Source of the DNA: JANNSX01 sp963741525
GTDB taxonomy: Bacteria; Pseudomonadota; Alphaproteobacteria; Rhizobiales; Hyphomicrobiaceae
Assembly: GCA_963741525.1 (NCBI GenBank)
Contig: CAVUIW010000006.1
Span: 62,001 to 126,000, forward strand
Reading direction: 5' to 3'
DNA length: 64,000 bases
Shown: one piece after another, positions 1 to 10,056 of the stretch
Layout of the letters: every line of letters begins with the position of its first letter
How positions within the stretch are numbered: position 1 is the stretch's first letter
Translations under genes and position numbers: made by a program
Notes under the pieces: model-generated
The model's database searches: none
What the model was told of the DNA's origin: nothing
What the model saw: the letters and a program-made list of their open reading frames with translations, nothing else

Positions 1-737
1 TGATCGAGATCCGCCGGCACAAAATGGGCATGGTGTTCCAGCACTTCGCCTTGTTGCCGCATCTGACCGTGCTCGAGAATGTCGCCTTCCCGCTGTCCGT
101 GCAGGGCATCGATCGTGGAACGCGCGAGACCCGCGCGCGTGAGGTCATCGATCTCGTCGGCCTCAAGGGCCGCGAAGGCCACTATCCGCGCGAGTTGTCG
201 GGCGGCCAGCAGCAGCGCGTGGGCATTGCGCGCAGCCTCGCCGTCAAACCCGAAGTGTGGTTCCTCGACGAGCCCTTCTCCGCGCTCGATCCGCTCATCC
301 GGCGCGAGATGCAGTCCGAGTTGATGCGGCTGCAGAGCGTGCTGAAGAAGACCATCGTCTTCATCACGCATGATTTCGACGAGGCGATCCGGCTCGCCGA
401 TCGCATCGCCATCATGAAGGACGGTGAGATCATCCAGGTCGGCACCCCCGAAGACCTCGTGCTCAGCCCGGCGGACAGCTATGTCGCCGAATTCACGCGG
501 GAGGTGCAGCGCTCGAAGGTCATGTCGGCCGGGCGCATCATGCAGCCGGTCGCGAACGGCGCCGGTCATCCCCAAACCGTCAAATCCTCCGACAAGATCG
601 CGAGCTTTGCCGCCGACATCGTCGAGGCGCGCCGGAGCTTCGGCGTCATCGATGATGCCGGAAAACTCGTCGGCGAGGTGACGGCCGATCGGGTGATTGA
701 TCTGCTTGCCGGCCGCGAGCCCGCGAGGGTGTCATGA
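1..737 (+). CDS. Glycine betaine/proline-type ABC transporter ATP-binding protein (5' truncated by window)
   Basis: ATPase subunit that powers import of a quaternary ammonium compound, probably glycine betaine, at the inner membrane. The reading frame is open to the left edge (residues IEIRRHK precede the first internal Met at 24), so the Walker A part lies outside the window. Visible are the Q-loop (VFQHFALLPH), the ABC signature (LSGGQQQRVGIARS), Walker B with D-loop (VWFLDEPFSALDP) and the switch His (FITHDFDEA). The last 70 or so residues (FGVIDDAGKLVGEVTADR) look like a CBS-type module, as in ProV/OpuAA. The stop overlaps the permease ATG as ATGA (734-737), indicating translational coupling. 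Function is clear at family level; the exact substrate is inferred from the downstream demethylation genes. Confidence 0.93.
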   Translation, partial: IEIRRHKMGMVFQHFALLPHLTVLENVAFPLSVQGIDRGTRETRAREVIDLVGLKGREGHYPRELSGGQQQRVGIARSLAVKPEVWFLDEPFSALDPLIRREMQSELMRLQSVLKKTIVFITHDFDEAIRLADRIAIMKDGEIIQVGTPEDLVLSPADSYVAEFTREVQRSKVMSAGRIMQPVANGAGHPQTVKSSDKIASFAADIVEARRSFGVIDDAGKLVGEVTADRVIDLLAGREPARVS

Positions 738-2708
738 CCATCGCCGCCGCCCCGGAGTGGATGACATTCCGCGCGCCCTCCGGATGGACCTGGGCTTGGC
801 TCGCGCTCTTGGGCTTCACGTTGCTCCTGGCGCTCGACCGCGATCTCGTCCCCTGGGCGAGCGACTATCCCGCGAGCCACGTCGTGCCGATCGCCGAGTG
901 GACCTCGGCTTTCATGAACTTCCTCAAGGTCAACTTCACCTGGTTGACCCGGTTCATGACCTCGGTGCTCAGCGTACCCCTCGATTGGGCCTTCGGGCTG
1001 CTTTCAAAGGGATTCAAACTGTTTGGCGGCGCACTCGCTCATCCCGCGCTTCTCCTGGGTCGGCGTGACGGCCGTCGCGGCCATCGCCGGCTATGCGCTG
1101 GGCGGCGCGCGGCTGGCAGCTTTGGCCGGCGCCTGCTTCCTCTACATCGCGTTCTTCGGCCAGTGGGAAAGCTCGATGCGCACGCTGGCGCTCATCGTCA
1201 TCAGCGTGCCGCTCTGCATTCTCGCGGGCATCGCCTTCGGGATATGGGCCTACCGCAAGCCCGAGATCGACCGGCTCGTCATCACGCCCGCCCTCGATCT
1301 CATGCAGACCATGCCGACCTTCGCCTACCTGATCCCGATGCTGCTGCTGTTCGGCAACAGCCCGGTTTCCGCGATGATCGCAACCGCCATCTTCGCCATG
1401 CCGCCGATGGTGCGCGCGACCACCTTGGCGCTCGCTCGCGTGCCGGCCGAAATCGACGACTTCGGCGAGATGGTCGGATGTACGCGGCGGCAGAAGCTCT
1501 GGCGCGTGCTGATGCCCTCGGCGCGGCCAACGCTGATGATCGGTGTCAACCAGGTGATCATGCTGGCGCTCAACATGGTGATCATCTCCTCGATGATCGG
1601 CGCGGGCGGTCTCGGATACGACGTTCTACTGGCTCTCCGGGCCTTGAAGATCGGCCAAGGCATGGAGGCGGGGCTCGCGATCGTCGTGCTCGCCATCGCG
1701 CTCGACCGGCTGAGCCAGGCGGCGGCGCGGCAGCGCCCGGCGGCGCATGTCGAGGGGCTTAGCTGGTGGCAGCGGCATCCGTATCTCGTGCTCGGCGTGA
1801 CCACGCTCCTGGTCACGACGCTGTTGAGCGTGCCCATCCCCGCGCTTGGGGCCCTGCCGAAGTCGATGACGATCTCGACGGCGCCGATCTGGAAGGCATC
1901 CGTCGATTGGATCAATATCAATTTTTTCGACTACATAGAATTCTTGCGAACGACGCTGCTGATCTACGTTCTCAATCCCTTCCGGACCTTCTGCGAGGGC
2001 TTTCCTTGGCTCGGGGCCGTGGCGTTGCTCGCACTTGCCGGTTGGCGCCTCGGCGGATTGAAACTTGCGATCCTTGCCGGGCTGTTGAGCCTCTTCTGCG
2101 CCGTCACCGGTCTTTGGGAAAAGACCATGGCGACGGTCTACCTCTGCGGCATCGCGGTGATCATCTCCGCATTGATCGGCATTCCGCTCGGCCTCCTCTG
2201 CGCCCGCAGCGATCGCGTCCAGGCCTTCATCACGCCGATCCTCGACACTCTGCAGACGCTGCCCTCCTTCTGCTTCATCATTCCGGTCGTCATGCTGTTC
2301 CGTGTCGGCGACGTCACCGCGCTGATCGCGACCGTCCTCTTCGCCATCGTGCCCGCCATTCGCTACACGGACTTGGGGCTGCGCCAGATTTCGCCGGCCT
2401 TGATCGAGGCCGCGACCGTCTCCGGCTGCACGCCGCGGCAGATGTTCTGGCGGGTGCAATTGCCACTCGCGCTGCCGGAGATCATGCTCGGCATCAATCA
2501 GACCGTGCTGCTGGCGCTTTCCATGATCATCATCTGCGCCATGATCGGCACGCGCGATCTCGGCCAGGAGGTCTTCATCGCGCTGGCCAAGGCAAACTCG
2601 GGCCGCGGTATCGTTGCCGGCTTCGCCATCGCTTTCATTGGCATCGTCACCGACCGGCTGCTGCGCGCCTGGTCCGACCGCGCCGAGCGCAAGCTTGGAT
2701 TGAAGTGA
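734..2708 (+). CDS. Glycine betaine/proline-type ABC permease with two fused permease domains (frameshifted)
   Basis: Membrane permease partner of the preceding ATPase. The protein is an internal duplication. Each half has an N-terminal hydrophobic segment, a linker and a BPD_transp_1 domain with the motif WESSMRTLALIV or WEKTMATVYLCG, then an EAA loop (EMVGCTRRQKLWRVLMPSA; AATVSGCTPRQMFWRVQLPLA). The ATG at 734 opens a frame carrying the first N-terminal segment to about 1022. The rest continues to the stop at 2708 in the frame starting near 1023. Alignment of the two halves shows both pieces belong to one protein of about 657 residues, so one extra base probably lies near 1020-1050. Whether the break is real or an error cannot be told from sequence alone. 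Confidence 0.85.
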
Positions 2709-2715
2709 GGGGGTC

Positions 2716-3591
2716 ATGAGCGAAGCCGCTGAACGGGTCGCGGGTCTCGCGTTCTGGCAGACTCCAGTGACGCCCGAGCCGCTCTCGGGCGGTATCACCA
2801 ATACGAACTTCTCCGTACGCCACGGGAGCGAGCGCTATTTCGTGCGCGTCGGCGACGATATCCCCGTGCACCAGATCATGCGCTTCAACGAGCGCGCGGC
2901 AAGCCTAGCCGCCTTCAAGGCCGGCATCTCGCCCGAGCCCGTGCACCACGCGCCGGGTGTCATGGTTTTCCGCTTCATCGAAGGCAAGACCTTCGGGGCC
3001 GAGGACGTGCGCCGGCCTGAGAACCTGCCACGCATCGTCGAGCTCATCCGCCGCGTACATTTTGAAATGCCCAAGCACCTGCGTGGCGCGGCGCTCGTCT
3101 TCTGGCCGTTCCACGTCGCGCGCGACTATGGGCACACGCTTGTCGAAGGGAAGAGCCGGCATCTTGCCCGATTGCCCGAGCTGCTCGGCCTCGCCGATCG
3201 TTTGGAGAAGGACCTCGGCCCCATCGACATGGTCTACGGCCACAATGATCTTTTGCCCGCCAATGTGCTCGACGACGGCAAGCGACTCTGGCTTATCGAC
3301 TGGGATTATGCGGGCTTCAATTCCCCACTTTTCGACCTCGCCAACCTCGCCTCCAACAATGAGATGTCACCCGATCAGGAAGGCCAGGTGCTGACGCAGT
3401 ATTTCGGCCGCGCGCCCGATGCGCGGCTCAAGAAGAGCTACTCCGCCATGAAGTGCGCCTCGCTGTTGCGCGAGACGATGTGGAGCATGGTGTCGGAAAT
3501 CCACTCCAAGCTCGACTTCGACTATTCTGCCTACACCGCCGACTATCTCGCCCGCCTCGAGCGCGCGGTCGAGGCGCATGAAAAAGTCTGA
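2716..3591 (+). CDS. Choline/ethanolamine-kinase-like phosphotransferase (APH fold)
   Basis: A 291-residue kinase of the aminoglycoside-phosphotransferase/choline-kinase superfamily. The catalytic loop reads GHNDLLPANVL near residue 175 (Brenner motif with catalytic Asp and Asn). The metal-binding segment reads WLIDWDYAGFNSPLFDLA near residue 194. An N-terminal nucleotide-binding lobe (LSGGITNTNFSV) precedes them. It starts 7 bp after the permease stop and sits between a quaternary-amine transporter and dimethylglycine-type dehydrogenases. That makes a choline-like amino alcohol a plausible substrate, but this is inference. Length matches choline kinase A/LicA-like bacterial enzymes. Confidence 0.85.
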   Translation: MSEAAERVAGLAFWQTPVTPEPLSGGITNTNFSVRHGSERYFVRVGDDIPVHQIMRFNERAASLAAFKAGISPEPVHHAPGVMVFRFIEGKTFGAEDVRRPENLPRIVELIRRVHFEMPKHLRGAALVFWPFHVARDYGHTLVEGKSRHLARLPELLGLADRLEKDLGPIDMVYGHNDLLPANVLDDGKRLWLIDWDYAGFNSPLFDLANLASNNEMSPDQEGQVLTQYFGRAPDARLKKSYSAMKCASLLRETMWSMVSEIHSKLDFDYSAYTADYLARLERAVEAHEKV

Positions 3592-3607
3592 ACGACCGGA
3601 ATAATAG

Positions 3608-6052
3608 ATGACCACCATCCCCACCCACGCCCAGGTCGTCGTCATCGGTGGCGGCATCATCGGCTGCTCGACGGCCTATCATCTGGCGCGCGATCACAAG
3701 GCCGATGTGCTGCTCTTGGAGCGCGGCAAGCTCACAAGCGGCTCGTCCTGGCATGCGGCGGGTCTCGTCGGGCAGCTCCGCTCCTCGGCAACGGTGACCC
3801 GGCTCCTCAAGTACTCCGTCGAACTCTACATGAAGCTCGAGGCCGAGACGGGGCTCGCGACCGGCTGGAAGCAGAACGGCGGCTTGCGGCTCGCCTGCAA
3901 TGCCGAGCGCTGGATCGAGGTGAAGCGGCAGGCGACGACCGCGCATTCCTTCGGCCTCGAGATGCAGCTGCTCTCGCCGCAAGAGGCGCTGAAGCTCTGG
4001 CCGATCATGACCATCGATGATCTCGTCGGTGCGGCGTTCTTGCCCACCGACGGCCAGGCCAATCCGGCCGACATCACCCAGTCGCTCGCCAAGGGCGCGC
4101 GCATGCACGGAGCAAGAATCGCCGAAGGCGTGCGCGTGACGGGCTTCGATGTGCGCGACGGCCGCGTCAGGGGCGTCAAGACCAGCGCCGGCGACATCGC
4201 CTGCGAGCGCGTCGTGCTCTGTGGCGGCCTGTGGTCGCGCGAGATCGGACGGCTTGCCGGCGTGAACGTGCCGCTGCAGCCGATGCAGCATCAGTACATC
4301 GTCACCGAAAAACTCGACGGCGTCCCCGCCAACCTGCCGACGCTGCGCGATCCCGATCGCCTCACCTACTACAAGGAGGAGGTCGGAGGGCTCGTCATGG
4401 GCGGCTATGAGCCGAACCCGAAGCCTTGGGCGCTGCAAGGCGTACCCGATCCTTTCGAATTCCAACTGCTTGACGAAGACTGGGACCATTTCGAGCCAAC
4501 GATGCAGTTGGCGCTCGGCCGCGTGCCGCTGCTCTCCACCGCCGGCATCAAGCAGATGATCAACGGCCCGGAGAGCTTCACGCCCGACGGCATGTTCATG
4601 CTGGGCGAGGCGCCGGAAGTGTCGGGCTTCTTCGTCGGCACCGGCTTCAATGCGTTCGGCATCGCCTCGGCGGGTGGCGCCGGCTGGGCGCTCGCAAGCT
4701 GGGTCATGACGGGCGAGCAGCCCATGGATCTGTGGGTCGCTGATATCCGACGGTTCTCAAGCCTGCATCGTGACGACGGCTTCGTCCGCGAGCGCACGAC
4801 CGAAGCCTACGGCAAACACTACACGATCGTCTGGCCGCAAGAGGAGTATTTGTCCGCGCGCCCGCGGATCGTATCGCCGCTCTTTGAGCGCTTGAGGCAA
4901 GAGAGGGCCGTGTTCGGCTCCAAGCTCGGCTGGGAGCGGCCGAACTGGTTCGCGCGTTCGCAGGACGAGGCGCGCGACATCTACTCCATGGGCCGGCAGA
5001 ACTGGTTCGACGCCGTCGGCGAAGAGCATCGGGCCGTGCGCGAGGCGGCGGGGCTGTTCGACCAGTCCTCCTTCGCGAAGTTCGAGTTGCATGGCCGCGA
5101 TGCCGAGACGGCCCTCGCCTTCATCGCCGCCAACGATGTGACGCGCGCGCCCGGCCGCGTCACCTACACGCAGATGCTGAACTCCCGTGGCGGCATCGAG
5201 TGCGATTTGACGCTGGCACGCTTGGCCTCCGATCACTTCTACATCGTCACCGGCACTGGATTCCGCACGCACGACTTCGGCTGGATCGCCGCGCATATCG
5301 GCGCCGGGCTCGATGCGCATCTGACAGATGTCACCGAAGCGTGGGGCACGCTCTCCCTGATGGGTCCGCGCGCCCGCGACATCCTCGCCAAGGTGACGAA
5401 GGCCGATATGTCGAACACCGCCTTCCCCTTCGGTCACGTCCGCATCATCGACATCGCCGGTGCAAGTGTGCGGGCCTTGCGTATCACCTATGTCGGCGAG
5501 CTCGGCTACGAGTTGCATGCGCCGATCAGCGCGGTCGGAGATATCTACGACGCGTTGATGTCTGCTGGCCGGCCACTCGGCTTGAAGCCCACGGGATACC
5601 GCGCACTCGAAACGCTCCGTCTCGAGAAGGGCTATCGCGCCTGGGGCTCCGACATCACGCCCAACGACAATCCGCTCGAGGCGGGGCTTGGCTGGGCGGT
5701 AAAGCTCAAGCAGGACACGCCCTTCCTCGGCCGCGAGGCGATCGAGAGAGCGGCCAACTCCAAGCTGCCGAAGCGGCTGATGTGCTTTACCGTTACGGAT
5801 CCGAATGTCGTGCTCACCGGCCGCGAGACCATCCTGCGCGATGGCAAGCCCGCCGGTTACCTGACCAGCGGCGGCTGGGGCTACACGGTGGGCCGCAACA
5901 TCGGTTACGGTTATGTCCGCAACGCCGACGGCGCCACCGACGACTATCTCAGGGCTGGCCACTACAGCCTGGAGGTCGCGAGCGAGGTCGTGCCGGCTGA
6001 GATTCATTTCGGCCCGCTCCACGACCCCACGATGAACCGCATCAAAGCGTGA
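3608..6052 (+). CDS. FAD-dependent dimethylglycine/sarcosine dehydrogenase with GcvT domain (copy 1)
   Basis: An 814-residue two-domain enzyme that oxidatively demethylates an N-methyl amino acid and passes the one-carbon unit to tetrahydrofolate. The N-terminal DAO domain begins with the dinucleotide-binding motif VVVIGGGIIGCSTAYHL (about residues 10-26). SSWHAAGLVGQL carries the His expected to bind FAD covalently in the DMGDH/SARDH family. The C-terminal half is an FAO_M plus aminomethyltransferase module (GPRARDILAKVT; YVGELGYELH; GYRALETLRLEKGYRAWG). Length is normal for the family and the frame is intact. It lies in the transporter operon and has a second copy at 7553-9971, about equal in length. 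Confidence 0.93.
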   Translation: MTTIPTHAQVVVIGGGIIGCSTAYHLARDHKADVLLLERGKLTSGSSWHAAGLVGQLRSSATVTRLLKYSVELYMKLEAETGLATGWKQNGGLRLACNAERWIEVKRQATTAHSFGLEMQLLSPQEALKLWPIMTIDDLVGAAFLPTDGQANPADITQSLAKGARMHGARIAEGVRVTGFDVRDGRVRGVKTSAGDIACERVVLCGGLWSREIGRLAGVNVPLQPMQHQYIVTEKLDGVPANLPTLRDPDRLTYYKEEVGGLVMGGYEPNPKPWALQGVPDPFEFQLLDEDWDHFEPTMQLALGRVPLLSTAGIKQMINGPESFTPDGMFMLGEAPEVSGFFVGTGFNAFGIASAGGAGWALASWVMTGEQPMDLWVADIRRFSSLHRDDGFVRERTTEAYGKHYTIVWPQEEYLSARPRIVSPLFERLRQERAVFGSKLGWERPNWFARSQDEARDIYSMGRQNWFDAVGEEHRAVREAAGLFDQSSFAKFELHGRDAETALAFIAANDVTRAPGRVTYTQMLNSRGGIECDLTLARLASDHFYIVTGTGFRTHDFGWIAAHIGAGLDAHLTDVTEAWGTLSLMGPRARDILAKVTKADMSNTAFPFGHVRIIDIAGASVRALRITYVGELGYELHAPISAVGDIYDALMSAGRPLGLKPTGYRALETLRLEKGYRAWGSDITPNDNPLEAGLGWAVKLKQDTPFLGREAIERAANSKLPKRLMCFTVTDPNVVLTGRETILRDGKPAGYLTSGGWGYTVGRNIGYGYVRNADGATDDYLRAGHYSLEVASEVVPAEIHFGPLHDPTMNRIKA

Positions 6053-6069
6053 GCCTCGAGAGGACGCAG

Positions 6070-7545
6070 ATGACCAAGATCGTCCCCGGCAATCCCCGCA
6101 CCGCCATCCAGGGCGGTCTCATCGTCGGCTATCAGAACGGCGAGCACCGTATCCTCAAGGATGGCATCGTCGTCTACGAGGGCGACAGCATCGTGCATGT
6201 GGGGCCACGCTACGACGGCGACGCGGGCACTGTCATCGACGCCCGCAAGCACCTCGTGATCCCCGGTCTCGTCAACTGCCACGTCCATATCGGCTCGCAG
6301 GCCGGCGATCGCATGGTGCTCGACGCCGGCCGCCGCGATCTCTTCCGCTCGGGCTTCCTCAATCACTGGCCGTCGAAGGGCGTGCGCGGGCCGAACCTCT
6401 TTTCCTTCGAGGAGACCGACGGCCCGATCAAATACTCCATGGCCTCGCTGCTCAAATTCGGCTCGACGACCGTTGTCGAGATGGGGGGCGAAATGGGCGG
6501 TGGACCGGGCGGGCTCGCCCCCGTCGCGGCCGAGCTCGGGCTCAGACTCTACACGGCGCCGGGCTTCGCATCTGCCAGCCACTACTACGACCAATCCGGC
6601 CGCCTCAATCGCCACTGGGACGAGAAGGCGGGCCTCGACGGGCTCGACAACGCCATCCGCTTTGCCGAGGAGATCGACGGCAAGCATGACGATCTGATCC
6701 GCCCGATCCTGGTTCCCTACGAGCTTTACACCTCGACGCCGGAGTTGCTCCGCCGGACGAAGAAAGCCGCCGAGGCGCACAAGCTGCCGATCACCATGCA
6801 TGTGGCCGAGGCGATCGTGGAGTTCCACGATACCGTGCGCGAGACCGGCCGCACGCCGATCGAGCATCTGACCGACTTGGGATTCCTCGGCCCCGAGGTG
6901 ATCCTCGGTCACTGCCTCTATACGAGCGGCCACAGCCAGACCGCCTATCCATTTCCCGGCGACGTCGAGCTCGTCGCCCAGTCGGGCGCGAGCGTCGCCC
7001 ATTGCCCGTGCGTGTTCAGCCGCCGCGGGCTGACGCTGGAAAGCTTCGACCGCTATCTCGACGGTGGCATCAACGTCTCGATCGGAACCGACAGCTATCC
7101 CCAAGACATCGTCGACGAACTGAAGTACGCCTCCATCGCCGCCAAGCTCGCCGAGCGCAGCCCGGAAGGCGGCAAGGCGCGCGATGTGTTCAACGCGGCA
7201 ACGCTCGGCGGTGCCAAGGCGCTCGGCCGCGACGACCTCGGCCGGCTCGCCCCCGGTGCCAAGGCCGATATCGTGCTCGTCGATTTCGACAACCTGCGCA
7301 TCGGCCCCTTCCTCGATCCCATCAAGGCGCTCATTCACTGCGGTAACGGAGATCTCGTCGATCAAGTGATCGTCAACGGCCGCACGGTTGTGACGGGTGG
7401 CCGCGTCATCGCCTGGAACGAGGAGGAGCTGACGGCGTCGGTCCGTCGCTCGACCGATGCCGCCTGGGCCCGCTTCACCGAATACCACAGCGGCCCCGAG
7501 CCGCTGGACGTCGCCTATCCGAACGCATTCAAGCCTTGGCAATGA
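6070..7545 (+). CDS. Amidohydrolase-family deaminase/hydrolase
   Basis: Metal-dependent hydrolase of the chlorohydrolase/cytosine-deaminase-like amidohydrolase superfamily, about 491 residues. Metal ligands are visible: HxH in VNCHVHIGSQ, a His in ITMHVAEA, a His in ILGHCLYTSGHS and the catalytic Asp in SIGTDSYPQDIVDE. I chose the ATG at 6070 because GAGAGGA lies about 7 bp upstream; a GTG at 6049 overlapping the previous stop is in frame but lacks a ribosome site. The gene sits between two dimethylglycine-type dehydrogenases, so it probably removes an amino or amide group from an N-methylated substrate feeding them. The exact substrate is not visible. Confidence 0.88.
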   Translation: MTKIVPGNPRTAIQGGLIVGYQNGEHRILKDGIVVYEGDSIVHVGPRYDGDAGTVIDARKHLVIPGLVNCHVHIGSQAGDRMVLDAGRRDLFRSGFLNHWPSKGVRGPNLFSFEETDGPIKYSMASLLKFGSTTVVEMGGEMGGGPGGLAPVAAELGLRLYTAPGFASASHYYDQSGRLNRHWDEKAGLDGLDNAIRFAEEIDGKHDDLIRPILVPYELYTSTPELLRRTKKAAEAHKLPITMHVAEAIVEFHDTVRETGRTPIEHLTDLGFLGPEVILGHCLYTSGHSQTAYPFPGDVELVAQSGASVAHCPCVFSRRGLTLESFDRYLDGGINVSIGTDSYPQDIVDELKYASIAAKLAERSPEGGKARDVFNAATLGGAKALGRDDLGRLAPGAKADIVLVDFDNLRIGPFLDPIKALIHCGNGDLVDQVIVNGRTVVTGGRVIAWNEEELTASVRRSTDAAWARFTEYHSGPEPLDVAYPNAFKPWQ

Positions 7546-7552
7546 TGGCCCC

Positions 7553-9971
7553 ATGACCTTCACTCCCGACACCCACGCCCGCATTCTCATTATCGGCGGC
7601 GGCGCCATCGGTCTCTCGCTCGCCTATCAATTCGCGCGGCGCGGCATCAAGGATGTGATGCTCGTCGAGAAGGCGCAGCTGACGCATGGCTCGACCTGGC
7701 ATGCGGCAGGCCTCGTCGGGCAGTTGCGGGCTAAGAAAAACCTGACGCGGCTCATGCAGAACTCGGTCGCCGTATTCGACCGGCTTGGCGCTGAATCAGG
7801 GCAAGCGATCGACTGGAAGAAGGTCGGCTCGCTGCGCTTGGCCGCCAGCCCCGAGCGCTGGAGCGAGATCCGCCGCTCGATGCAGCTCGCCAAGAGTTTC
7901 GGCTTCGAGTGCCATGCGCTCTCGGCGGCGGAGGCGAAGCAGCGGTTCCCTTACATCACGACCGACAGCGTCGTGGGCGCGGCCTACATCCCCTCCGACG
8001 GCTACATCGATCCCTACGCCCTTGCGCAGGCCTATGCGTCGGTCGCCCGCAAGGGCGGCGTCACAATCCGCGAGGGCGTCCAGGTCGAGGAGATCGTCAA
8101 GCAGGGCCGGCGGGTGCTGGGTGTCGTCACCAACGCAGGCACCATCGGATGCGATGTGCTCGTCAACTGCGCGGGCCTCTGGGCAAAACGCGTCGGTGAA
8201 ATGGCGGGCGTGGCACTCGCCGCCGGCGTCGTCGAGCATCAGTACTTCGTCACCGAGAAGAAGCTCGACTTGCCGCCCGATCTGACGACGTTGCGCGATC
8301 CCGACAACAACTTCTATCTCAAGCCCGATACCGGCGCTTTCGCTATCGGCGGCTGGGAGGACGGCACGAAGGGCTGCTGGCGCTCGCGCCCGCCCTTTGA
8401 GTTCGCACGCGAGCTGTTTCCGGCGAACATGGAGCGGCTGGAGCTGTTCGCGCTGCCCGCCGCCGAGCGTCTGCCCATCCTCAACGAGATTGGTATTCAG
8501 ACGATTATCAACGGGCCCATTCCCGTTTCTGCCGATGGCGAGCCGATCATGGGTCTGGCTCCAGAGCTCGATAACTTCTACGTCGCTTGCGGCTTCACGG
8601 CTGGGATCGCTGCGTCGGGCGGCGCGGGCGAGGCGATGGCGAACCTCATCCTCGACGGCGATCCCGGCATGGATCTGTGGAGCTTCGACGTCCGCCGCTT
8701 CTCCCATGTCCACGCGCAAGGCCGCTTCCTCGAGGCGCGCGCCATCGAGGCCTACGGCGCCTACTACAAGATCCATTGGCCGGGCGAGGAGCCGGAAGCC
8801 GCGCGCGGCGTGAGGCGGAGCCCGCTCTACGACCGCCTAAAATCAGAAGGCGCCGTCTTCGGCTCGAAGAACGGATGGGAGCGCGTCAACTGGTTCGCGC
8901 CGAAAGGTGTCGAGGCTTACGATCGGCCGAGCTTCGAGGGCAAACCCAACTGGCTCGACGCGGTGGCGCAAGAGCACAAGGCAATCCGCGAACGGGTCGC
9001 GCTCATCGACCAGACCTCTTTCTCGAAGTTCCGCATCACGGGGCCGGGCACCGAAGCCGCTCTGCAGCGCATCGCCGCCAACGATCTCTCCGGCCCGCCC
9101 GGCAAGGCCGTCTACACACAGCTCTGCAACGAGATGGGCGGCATCGAGGCGGATGTGACGCTGGTCCACATCGCGCCCGATCTGATCTATCTGATCACAG
9201 GCGCGGGCTTCGGCGTGCGCGACTCCGGCTGGATCAAGGCGCACCTGCCGGAACTCGGTTTCGATAGAAGAGCAGTCGGGTGCTTGGGGCGTTCTCAACA
9301 TCTGCGGGCCCCGCGCGCGCGACGTGCTGCAGAGCCTGACGGACGCCGATCTCTCAAATGCGGGCCTGCCCTATCTCGGCGCGCAATGGCATGAGGTGGC
9401 GGATACCTGGCTCGGCATCGTGCGCGTCGGCTACGTGGGCGAACTCGGTTACGAACTCTACATCCCCGTCGAGGCTGGCGCGCATGTCTACGACGCACTC
9501 TGGCGGGCCGGCGAGGCGCACGGCATCGCCAATGCCGGGTATCGCGCCGTCGAAAGCTGCCGGCTCGAGAAGGGCTACCTCTACTGGTCCGGCGACATTT
9601 CTCCGGATTACAACCCATATGAGGCTGGACTCGGTTTTGCCGTTGCGCTCGGCAAAGGCGACTTCATCGGCCTCGACGCACTCAAGCGCATCAAGGCCGA
9701 GGGCGTGTCACGGAAACTCTGCTCCTTCACCATCGAGGGATTCGCGCCCTTTCACGGGGCTGAGACGATCCTCCACAGCGGCAAGGTGGTCGGTCAGACG
9801 ACGAGCGCCGGCTTCGGCCACACGCTCGGACGAACGATCGCCTTCGGCTATCTGCCAGTTGAGTTGACGAAGGAAACGGCCTTCACCGTCGAGGCCTTCG
9901 GCAAGGGCTATGCCGCCACGCGCGGCTCCCGCTGCCTCTATGATCCCAAGGGTGAGCGGTTGCGAGCCTGA
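7553..9971 (+). CDS. FAD-dependent dimethylglycine/sarcosine dehydrogenase with GcvT domain (copy 2, frameshifted)
   Basis: Paralogue of the gene at 3608-6052 with the same layout: RILIIGGGAIGLSLAY for FAD binding, STWHAAGLVGQL with the flavin-linking His, then FAO_M and GcvT domains. The start is the ATG at 7553, 7 bp after the amidohydrolase stop. The first frame runs into nonsense after GSGWIKAHLPELGFD-like sequence near 9260. The homologous continuation (AWGVLNICGPRARDVL to the end at 9971) is one frame over, from about 9280. Copy 1 reads straight through the same region, so a small indel at about 9262-9282 is likely. A few residues between the two pieces also seem to be missing relative to copy 1. 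Confidence 0.87.
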
Positions 9972-9981
9972 CCCCTACTGT

Positions 9982-10032
9982 GCCCGGCGCATACGCCATC
10001 GGGCATTGCGGAGTCTAACGCAGCGCTGCGTT
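9982..10032. terminator. Palindromes between convergent genes (possible bidirectional terminator)
   Basis: Two structures lie between the convergent dehydrogenase and epimerase genes. The first is GCCCG-GCG (9982-9989) pairing with CGC and CGGGC (9994-9996, 10000-10004), with a 3-nt bulge. The second is a perfect 16-bp palindrome, AACGCAGCGCTGCGTT, at 10017-10032. Neither is followed by a T-run, so intrinsic termination is uncertain. Confidence 0.4.
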
Positions 10033-10056
10033 CGCCGAGCACTCGCGTAAGACACG

